Assembly (NCBI GenBank): GCA_022113835.1
Contig: JAILWY010000014.1
Location: 8,371,501-8,435,500 of the forward strand
Length of the DNA: 64,000 bases
From: Atopsyche davidsoni
Taxonomy: Eukaryota > Arthropoda > Insecta > Trichoptera > Hydrobiosidae
Direction of reading: 5' to 3'
The translations under genes and the position numbers were made by a program. Positions 1 through 10,705 of this stretch are shown here, one piece after another; positions within the stretch are counted from its first letter, which is position 1; every line of letters starts with the position of its first letter. Under the pieces are notes generated by a model. It searched no databases. It worked only from the letters and a program-made list of their open reading frames with translations, and was not told where the DNA came from.

Positions 1-351
1 TAAAATGTTTATTTAACGAGGACGTTTAAAATGTGTAAAAAAACCACTGCGCGCTTAATTAAGTAGGAAATAAAAAAACCAGATCGGATAATCGTTGGTT
101 AAAGATTGTGATAATTTATTTTATATTTTTCTATAAAACACAGGTTTAAAAAATGCTTTATTGTATAGAAAAACGTAACGCAAAGTCACCTTCAAACAAA
201 GTATACACTAACTCATATTTACAATAGTTAAATCAATGAAAACATAATATTAATCAATACTTCTTTATAATATAGATTCTCAATCATTTTTGTGCTATCA
301 TTTTACTGTTGCAATAATAAAACGTATCAAAATACTTGAATACATTTTTAG
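1..351. other. A+T-rich non-coding sequence
   Basis: No open frame, RNA gene or repeat is visible here. The stretch ends at a TAG that could act as a splice acceptor for the candidate exon that follows. Confidence 0.7.
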
Positions 352-458
352 GTGGTTATTTGGACAATACCGAATATATGTCAATCGGCTTGTCGAGTAC
401 TCTATTGGCTACATTCCAAGCGATAAATGAATCGCCGGACAAATCACGCCGGTACTAA
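352..458 (+). CDS. possible terminal coding exon fragment, unrecognised
   Basis: A 34-codon open frame follows a TTTTTAG acceptor-like site at 345-351 and ends in TAA at 456-458. The first two bases would complete a codon from an upstream exon outside the window. The peptide starts GYLDNTEYMSIGLSS and is balanced in composition, unlike the Lys/Asn/Ile/Phe-rich chance frames of the A+T-rich background. It lies in a GC-richer block (about 361-600). No family is recognised and no domain is visible. The polypyrimidine tract is weak, so this could equally be a regulatory block that happens to be open in one frame. Confidence 0.18.
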
Positions 459-600
459 ATCGAGATCATTGATCACGCAGTCCTGCGGCGTTGGTGGATG
501 GAGAAGGTGACCAGGCAATATTTTTGAAATAGCTAAGAAGGAAAATTTTATATGGTAGTGAATTTCCGGACCTTCCACGAAGTATATTTTGTACGTCCTC
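361..600. other. GC-richer block, possibly conserved non-coding
   Basis: This block has near-balanced base composition in an A+T-rich setting. It holds short dyads such as GCGAT-6 nt-ATCGC (about 420-435) and GATCATTGATC (about 465-475). Such blocks in an animal genome are often enhancers or exons, but the sequence alone does not decide. Confidence 0.35.
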
Positions 601-1186
601 AGATTTCATTTGACATTATAAAGCGTTGTGGGCTTCTCAATTTTTTTTTTACATGAACAAGCAATATTTTTGACTTTAAAATTAAATCAGAAGAACCCAA
701 TAAAAAAATAACCAAAAAATGGACATTCTTGGTAAAAGGTACACTATTTTTTTTTACTCTACTATTCAAGAAATCTTGTCAATATTAATTATATCTTTAT
801 TCTAACTTTTAAAACAATTTTAAAACTAATTACATTATTAAGTATGTATCGACTTCTGACAAATATGTCACATTGTATTATAACACATTGATTTACACGT
901 GCCGTTTCAAGTTTATTTGAAAAGGCAAATCGTGTAAAAATGGTTGCCTATTGATTAGGCGCACATTTTTTGTTAATTTTATTTTAGTACTGAGTACTTA
1001 GAGCAATTTACAATACGCGAATACAAGTATAACTGTATTAGTAAAAGTTTATTAATCAAAACTTAAATAATATTTATGTATTTTCAAAAATAAATCATTT
1101 GTAGTTTTTATACATCATTTAGCGGCGAGCCGGTGCTCAGAAAATGATATGCTGTATTTATATATTTTTTGTCATAATTTGTAAAC
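601..1186. other. A+T-rich non-coding sequence
   Basis: Homopolymer T and A runs and scattered stops in all frames. I see no gene or repeat. Confidence 0.7.
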
Positions 1187-1199
1187 AATAGTAATGGTA
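1187..1199 (+). repeat. 13-bp direct repeat flanking the palindrome, left copy
   Basis: The 13-mer AATAGTAATGGTA occurs here and again at 1691-1703, bracketing the long inverted repeat. It may be a target-site duplication from insertion. Caution: the right copy sits 44 bp beyond the end of the inverted repeat, while the left copy overlaps its first two bases. Confidence 0.6.
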
Positions 1200-1646
1200 A
1201 CAATAAAATAAAACCAAATGGTTTTGGAGACTACGTTTATTTTGCTTATAGCGAGAGCTCTTTCGCCGAACACGGCATCTTCAAGACTGATTCTATATAG
1301 AAAACACGAGTTTATACATAACAAAATCAACAAAATTACATGAGTCATAGATATTACAAATTTATGTGGAAAAAATTGCTTCTATTGGGTGCTGTGAAAC
1401 CCCATTAATGGGGTTTTACAGCAGCAATTTTTAATGGGGTTTCACAGCACCCAATAGAAGCAATTTTTTCCACATAAATTTGTAATATCTATGACTCATG
1501 TAATTTTGTTGATTTTGTTATGTATACCATAAACTCGTGTTTTCTATATAGAATCAGTCTTGAAGATGCCGTGTTCGGCGAAAGAGCTCTCGCTATAAGC
1601 AAAATAAACGTAGTCTCCAAAACCATTTGGTTTTATTTTATTGTTA
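1198..1646. repeat. long near-perfect inverted repeat (foldback / hairpin locus)
   Basis: The left arm, 1198-1408, and the right arm, 1431-1646, are reverse complements over more than 210 bp. I find no substitution between them. The single difference is 5 extra bases in the right arm near 1529-1535. The spacer is only 22 bp. Arm identity this high means the structure is young or kept identical by gene conversion. No open reading frame spans it. RNA from either strand would form a very stable long hairpin. It could be a MITE or foldback element, a hairpin-RNA locus giving endogenous siRNAs, or, less likely, an assembly artefact. Confidence 0.93.
1391..1422. repeat. nested palindrome at the apex of the long inverted repeat
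   Basis: A 32-bp palindrome with one mismatch pair has its axis at the ATTAAT around 1406. The motif AATGGGGTTTCACAGC thus appears three times: inverted in the left arm, again at 1407-1422 with one T for C, and in the right arm from about 1433. This arrangement is expected from template switching during synthesis of the palindrome. Confidence 0.85.
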
Positions 1647-1690
1647 TAAAATGGAGTATTACAAAATAAATACCAGTTCCATTAATTAAT

Positions 1691-1703
1691 AATAGTAATG
1701 GTA
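1691..1703 (+). repeat. 13-bp direct repeat flanking the palindrome, right copy
   Basis: Identical to 1187-1199. The 44 bp between the palindrome end (1646) and this copy have no counterpart on the left, so if this is a target-site duplication the inserted unit includes them. Confidence 0.6.
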
Positions 1704-3405
1704 TTATATCGAGAGGCACTTGCAAGTTAATATTTATAACATTTAACAAAAATCTTGGAAAAAGTTTTTTGTCTGTAGCTACTGTTATTTATTTATTTAT
1801 CCAAAAAACTAGCGGTTTTATATAAAATATTTCATGAGTAGGGTTGATCGAGACATCGCTTGAGATTGTCTGCATATTAATAATGCAGGTACATTCTGAA
1901 GAGGAAGTATTTTTATGAAGATTTATCTCCAACAGAAACAATAGTCACTGTCCAATAATGCCTAATCACGTTCGGCTACGTGATCGCGTCACATGTACCG
2001 TACCTCGGGGACTGGTCTGGTTTTTTACGTAAATTTACGAAAATCTTTTCGAATACAAAAACTAGGAACATAAATATTTTTTTTATATGATTTATGAGTG
2101 TATGTATACAATAATAGTACATTTTTTATGTTTCTTTTAAGTCAATGTTAAATTACATAAATATAATTCATATTATGGAAACTAGGCATTTAAAAATTAA
2201 AAATATTGTCGATATTTGTTATCAATAGGCAGATATTGATTTATCATTTATATTTAATATACTAAATTATTTTTGAAAACGATAAAGAATATTCATTTAA
2301 ATATATCAAAATAAAATGTATGTTTGTGTCATCAATATTCAGACTCAATAATATCACCTAATATTTTTTTCCATTAAATATACTCAAGCCAGCCACACCT
2401 GTATTTTTTTTGTTCAAAAAGATTTAAAAAATTTCTTAATTCTACTTTTCATCGCAGTTTTACCCAAATTCTTTTAAAAAAGGTAAGATTTTTATTCAAA
2501 ATAACTTTTTTACTTGCTACTGATAAAGTTTAGAAATTTCTATGGAACCCCAACCCCTGAAATTGAACAAAATATCAAAAAGAAATACAGCTGCTGTGTG
2601 TGTAGGAGTTTCCCGAGGCTTGAAATTCATCTTGCCCAAAACGTATTTCTCTGAGAGAAAATCAAGTTTGAGCTCCGTACGAGGAAACGTAAATGCTCCT
2701 CACAGAGTGTGAAAACGATAGACTCACTTAACGAAAGGGCGCGGAGGCTACACACTCGGTGGAATTAAAGCAAGTAATCCTGGCTTTTCAGTCCAAAGTA
2801 TAACGAAAAATCATTATACTGTACTAAGCATGTAATATATTTGAAAAGTTCGCTCATATAGAAATTAATTTTGAACTTTGTGAAATGTAGGAACTTCAAT
2901 TCGAAATAACTAAAAACACCTTTTGTGTTGTTTTTCCTATACCTTTATATCCTTTTCTCTCACAGTGTGTGCAATTGGATGACTGATTTCGGAATATATT
3001 TATTCTTGTCGAGATGAAAAATGATGAATTATTTCTCAACTGTCAATACAATATACGAAATGTTCCATTTAAGCTTGACAGTTGATAAGTATATACTTTT
3101 TTCATGATGTTAATTTTTTTTTTTAATAATAAATGCGCACAGAGAGTATTGTCTTCAGAAATACAGAATATTTGAGTTATTCGATATATTTGACTACAGT
3201 ATCCCTGTAGTAGAATAAGTCTGCTTACACCTACTATTTGGCCACTTTTAATACAAAAATCATATTGATAAGTAAATACACTAGACCCAATTGAAAATAT
3301 ACAAAAAGACTATAAATTTGTATTTAGAATTCTCATATATATTCTTTGAATTTTTCTATTGTTTAAAATAACGTATTGCACAACACATAAAAAATGCTTT
3401 ATGAG
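1704..3405. other. non-coding stretch with one GC-richer block
   Basis: Mostly A+T-rich with no plausible gene. A small balanced block lies near 1960-2025 and includes the quasi-dyad GTGATCGCGTCAC. A larger one lies near 2540-2790. Both resemble regulatory sequence. Nothing else stands out. Confidence 0.5.
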
Positions 3406-3606
3406 CATTGTTAATGGGTATTTTAAATTAAATACTTTTGTGATTTTTCCACATATTTTATTGGTGACCCGTTTTTCCAACATGAAAGGTTTACGAAACC
3501 AGTCACTAATAAAATTAACATGTGGAAAAATCACAGAGTTTTATTTAAAATATAAAATGGAATTCCACCGATTACTCTGTCAAAAATATTGCATACATTG
3601 TTAATG
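3406..3606. repeat. palindromic foldback/MITE family, copy A
   Basis: Left arm 3419-3469 and right arm about 3501-3552 are imperfect reverse complements. Each contains the signature GTGATTTTTCCACAT or its complement ATGTGGAAAAATCAC. The right side extends to 3590 and ends CTCTGTCAAAAATATT. An 11-bp direct repeat, CATTGTTAATG, brackets the unit at 3406-3416 and 3596-3606, consistent with a target-site duplication. It has no coding capacity. The left end is shortened relative to copy C. Confidence 0.85.
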
Positions 3607-4082
3607 ATTCATCGTTATAACACTAATTATATAAAATCCATTTTATTGTACTTTAATTAATCAATTAATTTGCAATTTTGTTCTTTATTTCCAGGTATTT
3701 ATATCTGTTAATAAGCACATTAGAAAATCTATTTACGTGGAATCATCTTTTTAGTATAAAATTAAAGCGATTGCACTTGGAAATTTCTTGCGATATTTTT
3801 AAGGAATGCGAATATTACAGCGAGGGATATTTCTGGTTCGTTACATTCTTTTTGTAACCAAAAATCGCTAATCCCGTTCCATTTGTTGCGGAAAGCCATT
3901 CCTACCAGTATCTTGAAATCGACACACAAATACTGGCTTTGAAATCAATAAATGTGTAAAAATGATTCGAGTGGAATCAGGCCTTGACATAGGCAGTAGT
4001 CTTTTAATACATCGGCAATGGTAAACGTCAACGTAAATTTAAAAAAAAAAAAACTTTAATGATTTTTCATTGTCTCAGTTTA
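3607..4082. other. non-coding stretch with GC-richer block 3770-4020
   Basis: The block holds GGAATGCG and CATTCC words, which resemble TEAD-type sites, in otherwise A+T-rich sequence. No open frame of note. Confidence 0.4.
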
Positions 4083-4190
4083 ATAATGCCAACGGGAATG
4101 GCTGATGAACATGTGGAAAAATCACTAAAGTATTTTATTTAAAATATTAAAAGGGAATTTTGCGAAGTACTCTCCGTAAAAAATATTATT
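4083..4190 (+). repeat. palindromic foldback/MITE family, copy B (truncated)
   Basis: Shares with copies A and C the string ATAATGCCAACG, then ATGTGGAAAAATCAC, then an A+T-rich arm and a degenerate GTACTCT...GTAAAAAATATT end. The segment between the first two motifs is deleted relative to copy C. Only the right half of the family is present. Confidence 0.75.
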
Positions 4191-4664
4191 ATGTTTAAAA
4201 GGCTCTCTCCATAATCGATGTTTTTTTTAAATATGTTAACCTATCAAAAAAAGCATTCCTTCTTCTAGACAAAAAAATATTTTATTTCTTAAAAATTTAA
4301 TTTTTATATGAGAAATATGAATTTTTCCGAGTAAAGTTTAGGCATTTTGGAGATCATAAAAGCTCACGGTCCAAGAACCCTAAGCATTTAGGAGTCATTT
4401 TTTGAATTGGAATTTAATGATTACACATATAATGAGATTAAGCATTAAAAAGTTATTTTTTTTAACAAACTATGGTTTTGAAAAGTCGTTGTTCTATCGC
4501 AAAAATTGACAAAAGCTTGCAGGTAAAAATACACCTTTTATGTCAGTACAGAAATCGTGTTTTAAAAGCTTGCATTGTGAAAGGGTACTGCTATGATAAG
4601 TACGTATTATATATTCTATAGTTGTTTCATTGTATCGATGAATGATTAAAGCTGGCGTCTATTC
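4191..4664. other. A+T-rich non-coding sequence
   Basis: I see no feature beyond homopolymer runs. Confidence 0.7.
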
Positions 4665-4895
4665 AGCAGTGGCCTTTTAAAATCGTTCCCGGCCAGAGTA
4701 ATTCCTCGGAGATTCGAGCAGGGCGGGCGTGACCGCTCGCAGCCTCAGTCGGCGTCCGACCGCCGCGGCGCTCTCTCCTCTCCGCGCCCGGAGGCTGGCA
4801 AGCGAGTTGGCTCCTATGACCGCGGGCAAGTTGTGAATGGACTCGCTTCAAGACTGGGTGCCCGGTGGGGGAAGGTGCCCTTTCGACCTGAATAA
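4665..4895. promoter_or_regulatory. CpG-rich island, candidate promoter
   Basis: This is the most G+C-rich segment of the window, with dense CpG (GGGCGGGCG, GCGTCCGACCGCCGCGGCG, CGCGCCCGG) and a CT-rich run. The reverse strand is open for about 80 codons, but the product would be an Arg/Pro/Ala-rich string typical of chance frames in CpG-rich DNA, so I do not call it coding. The downstream TATA-like box and splice donor suggest a promoter for rightward transcription. Confidence 0.45.
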
Positions 4896-4951
4896 TTACT
4901 ACGTTACGTGTCATTATTGACACTGACAATGATGTTGGATTTTGTTGTGTG

Positions 4952-4960
4952 TATATATAG
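4952..4960 (+). promoter_or_regulatory. TATA-like box downstream of the CpG island
   Basis: The TATATATAG string lies about 60 bp beyond the island and about 195 bp before a strong donor. A+T-rich DNA gives such strings often, so its support comes from its position. Confidence 0.3.
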
Positions 4961-4979
4961 TAGCATGGACGAAAGTTTT

Positions 4980-5155
4980 TGAAATATAAAACGATTGTAT
5001 TTAATGTTCAAATTAAGATATTTTTAGGCGTTTAAATGTTATTCCTAATTAACAAAAAAATTAAGTGTTTTTAATTTTAATTAAACATAAGTTCAATTGT
5101 TGTGTGGTTAGTGTAAAAATAGTAAGAAGAATCTTTGACTGTAAAGTGAAAGAAG
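4980..5155 (+). other. possible non-coding first exon ending in a strong splice donor
   Basis: The segment ends AAGAAG followed by GTATGT at 5156, a good 5' splice site. It contains several short ATG-stop frames and no sustained open frame, so if transcribed it is 5' untranslated. The start is inferred from the TATA-like string. The partner exon is unknown. Confidence 0.25.
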
Positions 5156-7202
5156 GTATGTTTAAAAATATATTATTTTTATTGGATTTTTTTCTATATG
5201 TTCATTGAAGCATCAAATTCACAAAATAAATTACAATACAATGGTTGCACAAATTAAGAAGCTTCCTGACCTGTTTTTATAAGGCTAGATGAAAATATCT
5301 ATAAATATTCCTTGCACGTTTTCTATAGAACGTGGTCTTCTTTTTTCAGAATAAAAATCCACTTAGCTGCCACCATAAGATTCAGCCTGAGCAGATGTTT
5401 CTTTATCTCCATTTTTCGTAACGAAATTGTGATTTGGATGATTTCCCTTCATATCATCATACCAATGGCACGGCACGAATGAGCATATTTCTCGAAAAAT
5501 CTTATTTTCTAACACCATAAAAATACACTACCCATGAAATAATATTCTGTATACCTTATTATTAAATTATGAAAAGACCCGAAAATCCTAATATTCATGG
5601 TTTTATTGATTGTTAATAATATATAGTATATGCCTACCTTTTTGTGAATGGCTTACAAACTGTTCTTGGGTTAATTTTTTTATATGTATTTTCATAATTA
5701 CTTTTACACATAAAATAAAATTGCTAAAACGTTCCAATAACCAAAAATATCTTTGCATAAAAACTGACATGTTGAAACCATTTTCTAAGCAATTTTTTTT
5801 TTTAAATATATACATAGAGAAAAATTATTTTCTGTCAAAGTCAATATTATAATTAGCTCTTATAAAATTATTTTAAATACAATATAAAATGATTAGGTAG
5901 GTATGTTTCAAAAAAACTCTTTTAAATCTTGAAAAATATACGTCTGAATAGTTTCCGGCTGAAGTGAAATGTTAGGCGCTGTATTTTAACCCTTCTCAGT
6001 ATAAAGCCGAGAAGCTAAGGACAGCACAAATATTAAACGCACAGGAAGCGGAGATATATATATAAAAAAATAAGATAGTTACAAGTACTAATAAAATAAG
6101 TTGTGGACATGTGTATTGTGTGACGCGTATAAAAGGAACATAAAACGATCTAATTTCGGGGAAAAGTTTTCCAAACTTTATTATGTTTGCTTGGGATATA
6201 TGATTTAACTATGGAAAATAAAACTTGTTAATATCGCCGTTCATTATTATGAATCATTAAAACATATTAAACTAAAAGAATAATCATTAAACGACTCAAT
6301 AAAAATATTTTTTATATTTTTATTTTCTGTTATTGTTTAAATTCTTTTAATATATAATTTAATTTGTACAATGAGTCTTATAAAATTTAAAAAAAAAAAC
6401 ATTTTTTCATTAGTAATACGAATCAATATATTTTTTTCAATTATAGTACAAATTTATTTTAAAGACATTATATATTGTATGAAGTATTTATTACTTATTT
6501 TGTATTGTATAAACAAATAAATGCGTAAAGGTAACTTTTTGTCTGCTGCTGAATCTATTTTCCATTAAAAATATATAAAATAAAATATGTTGTATTAAAC
6601 ATTATTAAAATAATTATCACTGTGATATCATGTGATTTAATTTAATTAATGTTAAAATTATAACAAAGTCTTAATATATATAGCAGTAACACGAAAATCA
6701 CAAAAAGCCTTTTATATAACGTATATTATAAGTCCCACTAGACAGCTCAAATGGATATTCCATGTTTGAGTGCATAATCTAAAGTGCATTTTCTCGGATA
6801 TTTTATATAATTTAACAGTAAAAAAAGCATAACGGTAGAGTTATTTAGTTTTGTTCTTTTTGGTAAAATTGGCAATAAAAATAAAATTTAGTTGTTAGCT
6901 AATCCTACAAATATTATCTAAAATATTTAGAGGTATAAATTACCCAATTATCACTTTACAAATGGCGGGGAAATTTGGCTGGGAATATTCACAGCAGGTT
7001 TTCTGAGTGGTCGCAAAAATTGTTGGCAGAGAAAATAACAAATTGGTCGTGAAATTGTTAAGCAAGCAAAAAAAAAACTAAATTATTGAACAAGGCCTTG
7101 ATCATTTTTTTTTGAAATTTATTGAATGAGCAAACAGAAGCAAGCCACGCTTATTTTATTTTTAATAATCAATAAATTAACTTAATAAAATAAAATAAAC
7201 AT
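5156..7202. other. A+T-rich non-coding sequence
   Basis: Very A+T-rich throughout apart from a short block near 5935-6055, which contains the dyad CTTCTC-11 nt-GAGAAG. The small open frames near 5603-5852 on both strands are low-complexity. No gene is supported. Confidence 0.6.
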
Positions 7203-7407
7203 ATAATATAATTCAATATTTTTGACAGAGAGTACTAGGTGGAATTCCATTTTAATATTTTAAAGAATAAGCCAACCTTTCACGTTGGCGAAACCGTTTG
7301 ATAATGCCAACGTGAAAGGTTGGCGAAACCGGTCACCAATAAAAATCGATATGTGGAAAAATCACTGAAGTATTTCATTTATTATTTAAAATATTGAATA
7401 ATATAAT
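7203..7407. repeat. palindromic foldback/MITE family, copy C
   Basis: The left end, AATATTTTTGACAGAGAG, is the reverse complement of copy A's right end. The right half carries the shared ATGTGGAAAAATCAC motif and an A+T-rich arm. The centre is a perfect 19-bp stem (7271-7289 with 7306-7324) built on GCCAACCTTTCACGTTGGC with a 16-nt loop. The 10-mer ATAATATAAT flanks both sides (7203-7212, 7398-7407) but is low-complexity, so it is a weak target-duplication candidate. No coding capacity. Confidence 0.85.
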
Positions 7408-8269
7408 ATAAAATTAACAAACTGATTCTTCTTGTTGTTTCAGTTAGGGCAGTTAGTTCAGATCGGCGAGGTCTGCCTACAATTTTAGACAAAGAAATAT
7501 CAATTAAATAACAATGCACCTTGATAGATTTACTAACTGGTTCTCACAATTACCCATTTAATCATGATTTTCATAACAATGCATGAAAGGAATTTTTTTT
7601 TTCAATCAAAATACGAGAATCGAGTATCGAATATATGATGAATATCTCTTTATTAATTATTATTTAGGTAAAACGGAATCAAATCATAGTAATTATAAAA
7701 ATAAACTAAGCTTTTCAAATATTTAAAACAAGCTTAATATTACCTTTCAATAGTTTTAGAACGTTTGCAAGAGTGTATTTAAGTATAATAAAGTAATTAA
7801 TTTCATTTAAAGCAGTCAAAGTTACCTGCTTGGAAATATTCCAAAAAATCGTAATAAAAGTGTACTAGTTATTATAAACGAAGTTGTTACATAATGAGTA
7901 CGATGTAACTCCAAAAGATTAATACATGGATTAATAAAGATGCTTAATAAGTTACAGGTTTTTTATTAAATAGGATTTAACTACTAATTGGCTTTAATGT
8001 TAGATTGTTGAAAATTCAGTCTAATATTATGTGTGTACATTATCACGTGAAAATTGAATTAATTTTTATGGAATATTCAATGAGAAACTGAGAAGAGTTA
8101 ATTACAAATGTTCAATTTAATATTATTGATTAGGAATTGTAATAAACCAAATATGCGTAAAAAATATATCGTAGTTTTTCATCAAAGACATTCAGTCCAT
8201 AATAAACAGCTTCGTGTTTTGACGAGATATCAGCTATATTACTCTTAGGCGATGAAAGCACTTTGCTCG
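7408..8269. other. A+T-rich non-coding sequence
   Basis: Nothing recognisable beyond a short balanced patch at about 7440-7485. Confidence 0.65.
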
Positions 8270-8520
8270 TATCTGTCTATTAAAATGACTCGAACTACTT
8301 GATGTCTTCCGGTTTCAGCCCTGACCATCTGTCGACCGGACGTAAGATTTACTATACGGCTTGGAGGTAGTACTATTAATTTTAATTTGTTTTATATCGA
8401 AAACCACTCACTAGAGACATCCAGACTCGAAGCAATTAAATTAGAAGTCAGAAACGTACCCCTCAATGGAAGTTGGGGGCCATAAATAGATCAAGTTGAT
8501 CTGTGTGGAGAGTGATAGAA
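8270..8520. other. GC-richer regulatory-like block
   Basis: Balanced composition. It includes GGGGGCCATAAATAG (near a CArG/MEF2-type word) directly followed by the perfect odd palindrome AGATCAAGTTGATCT (8488-8502). No open frame supports coding. Confidence 0.35.
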
Positions 8521-10449
8521 ACATTGGAGCTTAATTGTGCAATCTGTATTTTAATTGTGGAAAAATGTAATAGATTTATGTTTCCATTGTATTTAAAACA
8601 AAATACACACCTTAAAATATAAATTTAAAAATTCATACATTTGTTTTTATTCATCAAAAAAAAAAAACTCTATCCCCAATTACATTAAATTACGTTCCCC
8701 GGTCTTTCTTGCATGTGTAATAAAATTTAAAAAATAATTTTATTCAAATAACACTGAAGGTCGCCAATGAATATTTATTGATTTTTTGACATTTTCATGG
8801 GGTCAGCAGCATTTAAAAAAAAGGATTGTTTTGATTGATAGTATTTATTAAAAAAACTAATTGATCTACTGATTCACCCTTCATTCTTTTACCCCTAAAA
8901 GCAATGAATAAATAAAAAAATGATTACCGGCCAGATGCCTTGGAATTCAATCTTCCCTATAGCTTCTCGGGCTCTGTGATCTGTTTTCATATTCCAACTC
9001 AAGACATCTTCTGGAAATGAGAAAACCCTTCACTAAGCATGGTAAAAAAATGATAATATTTGATTTCCGGTTATTATTAACGAGCAATATATAATGTCAT
9101 TCATTATTGTGCTTACAGGCTGGGAAAAAAATATCAACCTCATTTTTATTTATTTTGAATTTCATAATATTTTTCACAGCGAAAAAATAATAATGTCAAT
9201 GTTTCTTGTTCCGGCCGGATTTTTTCTAGTAAATAACTCCCTATAAGAGGAATATGAACTCTTCTCAATTTACATTTTGAGATTATCGTTCTCAAGCAAT
9301 TTACATAAATTTAACATGCAGTGCGTAGTGAAATACAATACAACAACTTTACAATAATTTTAAAAACTGCATTGTGTGTGTATTTGTATGTTATTATTTG
9401 TATATATATACTTCGATGAATTTATTGGATTTTTTTAATTAAAAAATAGAATCCTTATTCATATTCATAAAGTTTCTAAAATATTTATGATAAATTGCCT
9501 AACATCATTATTATGATTCTTAGAATCGCTCATCTTATTTCCCTCTAGTGAGCACTATAGGCTTCAACTAGTTCTTGTTTGAAACTTTATGCAAATTTAG
9601 GGTGAAACTTCACATCCCTTAGGAGGAAAGCTTTTGAGAGGTGACATTATATGAAACAGACACTTGCATTTTATATTCTTCCGCAATATTAACCCGAAGA
9701 ATTTTTTTTTTAGAGAAAATCTAGTGTATACAATAGATGTTCTTCCTTGTGTGGAGATAATATTCTTCTCGGCTTAAATAAAATTTATTAAACTCTTATA
9801 AAGAAGAGCAAAGAAAAACACCCAAAAAACCATTTTCTGGGACGCTAAGTACATTTACGCGAGATGAGCATAATACATAAGCTTTGAAAATTGATGCAAT
9901 AAAAACAACATGTAAGAATATAAATCTTTTAAAGCCTTTAAATTAAAATTATTTCATAATTTTTATAAATTCATAATAACGAAAAGGATTTATTTGTGGA
10001 TGAATTACATATTTTAGCTATGTTTATAATTATAATACTTTCAACTTTTTTTATGCATTTCTAGTTGACTGTCAATTTCTATTTAAAAACTTAACACAAT
10101 CATAAACTGCTGAAAGTTAATTTAAAATTAAAAACAATGTACACAGTATTTTTTTCATCTAAAAAATTTCCTCAATTGATTATTTTATATTGATATAAAA
10201 AAGTTATTATTTGACTTCAATCTCATAAACGCAAAAAGGCCATGGTTTTTTATGTGCCTTCAGATATTTCGATCTTTCATCCTCTTTGGAACTTGAAATT
10301 TGTACAACGTGATATGAAAATGTAAAATTATTTTATTAATATAGAATGCTATATATTTCAAAGATTTTTACAAAATTAGTAGTGTTTTTCGTAAAATATA
10401 TTTATATTTTTGTCTTACAAAAACTTTCGAAATTTTAGCATACATTAAT
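8521..10449. other. A+T-rich non-coding sequence
   Basis: No gene seen. There is a small balanced patch at 8925-9020 and the short palindrome TCCGGCCGGA near 9212. Confidence 0.6.
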
Positions 10450-10705
10450 CAATGAATAGTATGATTTATTTGCCACTCTATCTCTCGCCGTACAAACTGC
10501 GTATTTTTCGGGTCGCGCCTGCCTAACGATACGTCACTTCCAGGAGATCCCTTAACAAATCTCTTCTTGTAGGTATATGAGACCTTCTCCACACAGGGCT
10601 GAGAACTTCCACCTGGGGTGTTGCTCAGGTGACATTCATCAATTGCAACCCTTATTTGTGGTATACCTAAAGTAAACACAAACCCGCTCTCTAGGGTCAA
10701 CATTC
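10450..10705. promoter_or_regulatory. GC-richer block with paired E-boxes
   Basis: CACCTG (10610-10615) and CAGGTG (10626-10631) are the two orientations of one E-box type, 16 bp apart. ATCAATTG, a Hox/Pbx-like word, follows. The reverse strand is open for 84 codons (10449-10703) with an unremarkable product. I favour an enhancer-like element over a gene. Confidence 0.3.

Noticed and set aside
4663..4929. 88-codon reverse-strand frame in the CpG island
   Set aside because: Arg/Pro/Ala-rich product expected from stop-poor CpG-rich DNA.
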